The translations under genes and the position numbers were made by a program. Shown here in pieces: positions 4,735-7,512 of a stretch of DNA of 7,512 nt. The notes below the pieces were generated by a model. The model was given only the letters and a program-made list of their open reading frames with translations. It was not told where the DNA came from and made no database searches. Each line of letters opens with the position of its first letter. Positions within the stretch are counted from its first letter, which is position 1. The DNA is from Eggerthellaceae bacterium (GTDB lineage: Bacteria > Actinomycetota > Coriobacteriia > Coriobacteriales > Eggerthellaceae): the NCBI GenBank assembly GCA_003452695.1, contig DMNP01000111.1:1-7512 (forward strand), given 5' to 3'.

Positions 4735-7029
4735 ATGAAGAACGAGAGCACGAAATACGCATTGATTGGCGCGGCCCTGCTGGCCCTGCTGGCGGCGCTG
4801 GTGGCCTTCGTCGCCCTGGGCGCGCGGCCAGACCTGCCCGCCCGCGACATTCCCACGCCAGCCCCCGCCTTCGCCGCCGAAACCATGTACGTGGCGCCCG
4901 GCGAGACGGGCAGCCCCCAGGGCGGCGAAGACCAATCCGAAGACACCGAGGCGCAGAACAGCGACACGCGGCAAAAGGAAAAGCCCGACGAGACGACCGA
5001 CCAGCGCGACCAGAGCCCCTTCGCGGTGGAGCGCTTCGGCACCCGCGACGACGGCGGCGACGGCGGCCAGAGCGGCGAAGGCGCCGGAGGCGATGGCGAT
5101 TCCAGCGGCGCAGCCTCGCCGGCCGCCCAACCAAAGCCCCCCGCCAGATCCGACCCGGACCCCTCCAGCGGCTCTCCCGACCCGGATCCCTCCAGCGGCT
5201 CCCCCGACCCCGACCCGTCGGAGATACCCAATCCCTATACGAACTTGGTCTACTTCCAGAATGTCGAGTCTGGAAAAACGCAGAAGCCCGATGCCGGCGC
5301 TGCCACGCTCGACGGCAAATCGGGATTCGATCCGGCACGCGGGCAGCTGCATTTCTACGCCTATCCCGAAAACCATACGCCGGGCTATTCGGTGCGCGCG
5401 GAATACGTGAGCAAGGCGACGGGCGGAAGCAAGTCCGAGCTGAAAGGCCTCGGGGGCGATATGTATGCGGTGCCCCTGGTCACGGAAGATGGAGAAGTTA
5501 CAACCGTTACGTTGACCATCCTGGATTCGAACGGCAACGTAACGGTTCCCGAATCCAAGAGAACCTATGACATAAAATACAATGCCCCCGACTCCTCGAG
5601 CTCGTCGGCCTCATCCGACCCCTCGGAACGCAAAGCCCCCACCATCGATTTGAACATCGCCGAAGGCCAGCGCTTCGAGACATCGCCCGCCACGCTGGAT
5701 GTAGCCGCAAAGGATGCCGATGGCGAGGCCATCTATTCCAGTAAGATTGTGGTAACGGTGTCGGGTGCCGGCGGCACGTTCACTCCAGACTCGCCCGCCG
5801 AAAGCGCGCGCCCATCCTATGCGCTGAAATTCGACGAGTACCGCCCCGACGGCGATGAAGCCACGTTCACCATAAGCGTAACGGCAACGGACAACGTCGA
5901 CCCCAACCTGAAGACCACCGAGACGCGCACCGTCATCTACGCGCACAGCTCGTATGGCGAAGAGGTGGGCAAGGTGACGGTCGTCATCGACGCCACCACG
6001 GTCGGCCTTGGCATCGTGGACGAGTTCGAAGCGACCCTGCACCAGGGCTTTCCCTTCCCGCAGGACTTGGAGAGCGCCATGAAGGACCGCGGCCTGAGGC
6101 CAAATTCCTCGGGCAAGTACGATAGCTCGTTCTTCCTGAACGGCATAACGTCGGGCGGTCTGTTCAGAGGGCAGGAAATTCCCGAAACCCTGAAGCACAA
6201 GGTGGACCAGGACAAGATTACCTATAGCGGAAAGCACAGCAACGATTCGCTGTCGCAGTACGACTGGACGGCCGAATCGGGCTGGATGTACACGTTGAAC
6301 AGCGGCACGTATCCGAACAGCAGCCTTGATTCGTGCCATCCGCTGCCCGGCGACACGGTGTATCTGATATTCACGCTGGCCGGCGGCAAGGACGTGGGCG
6401 GCACGGGGTCGAGTGGCGCGCTTTCCAGCTATTGCGGCATATGGCGTAACGGCGGCTACGAGGAACTGCACAATCTGGCCGACTACGTGGTGGTGGAAGA
6501 ACCCACGTGCGAAAAGCCGGGACGTGCGCGCCACGTGTGCAACGTGCCCGGATGCGGCGCCTGGGGATCGCAGCCCGGCACGCATGCGGACGGCGTCGAA
6601 ATCCAGCTTCCGGCAACGGGCAACCACACGTGGGTGGTGGACGAGATGAACACCGAGGCGCCCGAGGATGGCTACGACGGCGTGTACGCCTACGTGTGCT
6701 CGGTGTGCGGCGCTACCCGCACCGAAGTGTGGCCGTGGGAAGGCGGGTCGTCTTCCAGTTCCGCTGCGTCTTCATCGTCATCGTCGGGCAAATCGTCTTC
6801 CAGCGCATCGTCGAGCAAGTCCTCGTCGAAGGCGAAGCAGTCCGCGGTCGCGGGTGCAGTTGCGGGCGATGCTGCTGGTGTGGGCGACCTGCATCTTCTG
6901 GGTGGTGACGACCGCATTGCCGATTCGCCCCTGCGCCTGATGGGCCGCATGGTCTACAACGCCGTCGTGCGCGAAACCGTCCGCCAGTTCCTGCACGCCT
7001 TCGCGCTTCCAGGAGGCGTGCTGCGATGA
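4735..7029 (+). CDS. Large modular surface protein with DUF4430 domain
   Basis: Predicted 764-residue exported protein. Modules in order: N-terminal hydrophobic segment (8-29), either signal anchor or signal peptide; acidic, disordered linker (50-165) with PDPDPSSGS repeats; a beta-rich region (about 200-283); a second Ig-like beta region (302-402) after a Ser-rich hinge; a DUF4430 domain (about 412-548) with V-TVVIDATT and the hallmark SGWMYTLNSG (515-524)...GDTVYLIFT; then a Cys module with C592, C602, C607 and C655-x2-C658, like the CxxCG/HTW repeats of Gram-positive surface proteins; a Ser/Lys-rich run (672-701); and a tail ending without transmembrane anchor. Likely presents a transcobalamin-like beta domain away from the membrane. 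Weak Shine-Dalgarno (GGCAGG, 4726-4730 region). Its stop overlaps the next start as ATGA, implying translational coupling. Ligand unknown; corrinoid is inferred from the riboswitch and neighbours. Confidence 0.85.
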   Translation: MKNESTKYALIGAALLALLAALVAFVALGARPDLPARDIPTPAPAFAAETMYVAPGETGSPQGGEDQSEDTEAQNSDTRQKEKPDETTDQRDQSPFAVERFGTRDDGGDGGQSGEGAGGDGDSSGAASPAAQPKPPARSDPDPSSGSPDPDPSSGSPDPDPSEIPNPYTNLVYFQNVESGKTQKPDAGAATLDGKSGFDPARGQLHFYAYPENHTPGYSVRAEYVSKATGGSKSELKGLGGDMYAVPLVTEDGEVTTVTLTILDSNGNVTVPESKRTYDIKYNAPDSSSSSASSDPSERKAPTIDLNIAEGQRFETSPATLDVAAKDADGEAIYSSKIVVTVSGAGGTFTPDSPAESARPSYALKFDEYRPDGDEATFTISVTATDNVDPNLKTTETRTVIYAHSSYGEEVGKVTVVIDATTVGLGIVDEFEATLHQGFPFPQDLESAMKDRGLRPNSSGKYDSSFFLNGITSGGLFRGQEIPETLKHKVDQDKITYSGKHSNDSLSQYDWTAESGWMYTLNSGTYPNSSLDSCHPLPGDTVYLIFTLAGGKDVGGTGSSGALSSYCGIWRNGGYEELHNLADYVVVEEPTCEKPGRARHVCNVPGCGAWGSQPGTHADGVEIQLPATGNHTWVVDEMNTEAPEDGYDGVYAYVCSVCGATRTEVWPWEGGSSSSSAASSSSSSGKSSSSASSSKSSSKAKQSAVAGAVAGDAAGVGDLHLLGGDDRIADSPLRLMGRMVYNAVVRETVRQFLHAFALPGGVLR
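5149..5220 (+). repeat. 27-bp tandem repeat encoding PDPDPSSGS
   Basis: Two complete 27-bp units (5149-5175 and 5176-5202) and an 18-bp partial unit (5203-5220) encode (S/P)DPDPSSGS, (P)DPDPSSGS and PDPDPS. The units differ mostly at third codon positions. This is a flexible Pro/Asp/Ser spacer in the surface protein and a likely site of length variation between strains. Confidence 0.9.
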
Positions 7030-7512
7030 AGCGCGGAATAGCGGAGCTGAAGGGGCGCTCGGGCAAGGGCGTGGCGGCAGCGCCGATTTGGCCCCTCCGA
7101 CGCCTGCTGGTCGTATGCCTTGCCCTGTTGCTGGCGTGCGGCCAGGTTGCAGTTCCCGGAAATGCGGCTTTCGCCGACGACCCTCCAACATCCAGCGCTT
7201 CCGCCGGCCCAAGCGCATCCGACCGTGTGCAAGCCGCCATAGCCGCGTGCGTCCGGGGCCTGTTCGCAGGCTGGGACGTTGCCGATGCCCCCGCTTTCTA
7301 TGCCAGCGACGAGCTGGTCGTGGGCGACAGCTCCTGCGAATGGCTGGCCTACGACGTGTACCGTGCGGGGGCGACGGAAGGCGCAAGTGCCTTCCTGGAG
7401 CGCATGGAAGCCCACGTGAGCGAATCCTATGCGTCGCCTGCCGGCGGCCTGGACGCCAATTCGCCCACCACGTGGGCGCGTGCGGCCATCGTCGTGGCGG
7501 GCCTGGGCGCCG
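7026..7512 (+). CDS. Exported alpha/alpha-barrel (transcobalamin alpha-domain-like) protein, partial
   Basis: The reading frame from ATG 7026 stays open to the window end (162 codons), so the 3' part is missing. The start is well supported: AGGAGG at 7011-7016, 9 nt spacing, and a 4-bp ATGA overlap with the preceding stop. The N-terminus has a basic region (RR at 25-26), a hydrophobic core (27-37) and a likely signal-peptidase site after AAFA (50). LLAC at 35-38 is an alternative, weaker lipobox. After a Ser/Ala linker, helices carry SSCEWLAYDVYRAGA (102-116), an FLERMEAHVSESY helix (123-135), and GGLDANSPTTWARAAIVVAGLG (140-161). This spacing of a Trp helix, a mid helix and TTWARAA..ALG resembles the prenyltransferase/squalene-cyclase-like alpha/alpha barrels that pair with DUF4430 in bacterial and vertebrate cobalamin carriers. 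The assignment is by pattern recognition and moderately sure. Third gene of the riboswitch operon. Confidence 0.75.
   Translation, partial: MKRGIAELKGRSGKGVAAAPIWPLRRLLVVCLALLLACGQVAVPGNAAFADDPPTSSASAGPSASDRVQAAIAACVRGLFAGWDVADAPAFYASDELVVGDSSCEWLAYDVYRAGATEGASAFLERMEAHVSESYASPAGGLDANSPTTWARAAIVVAGLGA

Noticed and set aside
4062..5231. A 389-codon minus-strand open frame opposite the DUF4430 genes
   Set aside because: Low-complexity Ser/Gly/Pro-rich shadow that crosses two plus-strand genes. No start signal or domain, whereas the plus frames have signal peptides and DUF4430 motifs.
6607..6621. LPATG as a sortase sorting signal in the large surface protein
   Set aside because: It lies about 135 residues from the C-terminus, is followed by NHTW, and belongs to the cysteine/HTW repeat module. 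No hydrophobic stretch with a basic tail follows.
6840..6940. Frameshift hiding a transmembrane segment (AMLLVWATCIFWVVTTALP in another frame)
   Set aside because: The annotated frame keeps the Ser-rich linker, continues without a break and ends in an ATGA overlap with a good Shine-Dalgarno site for the next gene. The alternative frame is Arg-rich upstream and stops at 6940.

Overview
This is a GC-rich window from what is probably a member of the Actinomycetota, most likely class Coriobacteriia (Eggerthellaceae-like gut anaerobe). That placement is inferred from GC-rich codon use, Ser/Ala-rich lipoprotein linkers, and a divergent thrS / ybaB-recR arrangement next to cobalamin-controlled surface proteins. 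No species can be named from the sequence alone.

Layout. Positions 1-1750, minus strand: threonyl-tRNA synthetase (thrS), lacking only its last part. Positions 1751-about 2007, minus strand: a long structured thrS leader. Its part nearest the gene is a 29-nt tandem duplication. Each copy forms a 5-bp stem with a 7-nt loop that reads like a tRNA-Thr anticodon loop: one has GGU and the other UGU at anticodon positions 34-36, both after U33. Upstream lie three mutually complementary segments. Positions 2014-2047: divergent promoter elements. Positions 2093-3013, plus strand: ybaB/ebfC and recR, closed by a perfect hairpin that contains the recR stop codon. Positions 3047-3485: no protein gene, but several hairpins and a roughly 210-bp imperfect foldback repeat. 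Positions 3486-3910: a sigma70-type promoter, a large adenosylcobalamin-type riboswitch and a strong intrinsic terminator. Positions 4002-7512, plus strand: three exported-protein genes apparently forming one operon.

How the genes work together. The riboswitch-controlled operon looks like a bacterial counterpart of the human cobalamin carriers intrinsic factor and transcobalamin. Those carriers consist of an alpha/alpha-barrel domain plus a small beta domain. Here the beta-type domain (DUF4430) appears in a short lipoprotein and again in a 764-residue modular surface protein. The third gene, cut by the window end, starts like the alpha-barrel (prenyltransferase/squalene-cyclase-like) part. 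Together with the B12 riboswitch, this suggests a cell-surface cobalamin or corrinoid capture system expressed when B12 is scarce. Binding itself is inferred.

The two observations most worth following are the paired tRNA-Thr anticodon mimics before thrS, which suggest autogenous control by ThrRS as in E. coli but with a different architecture, and the split intrinsic-factor-like operon.
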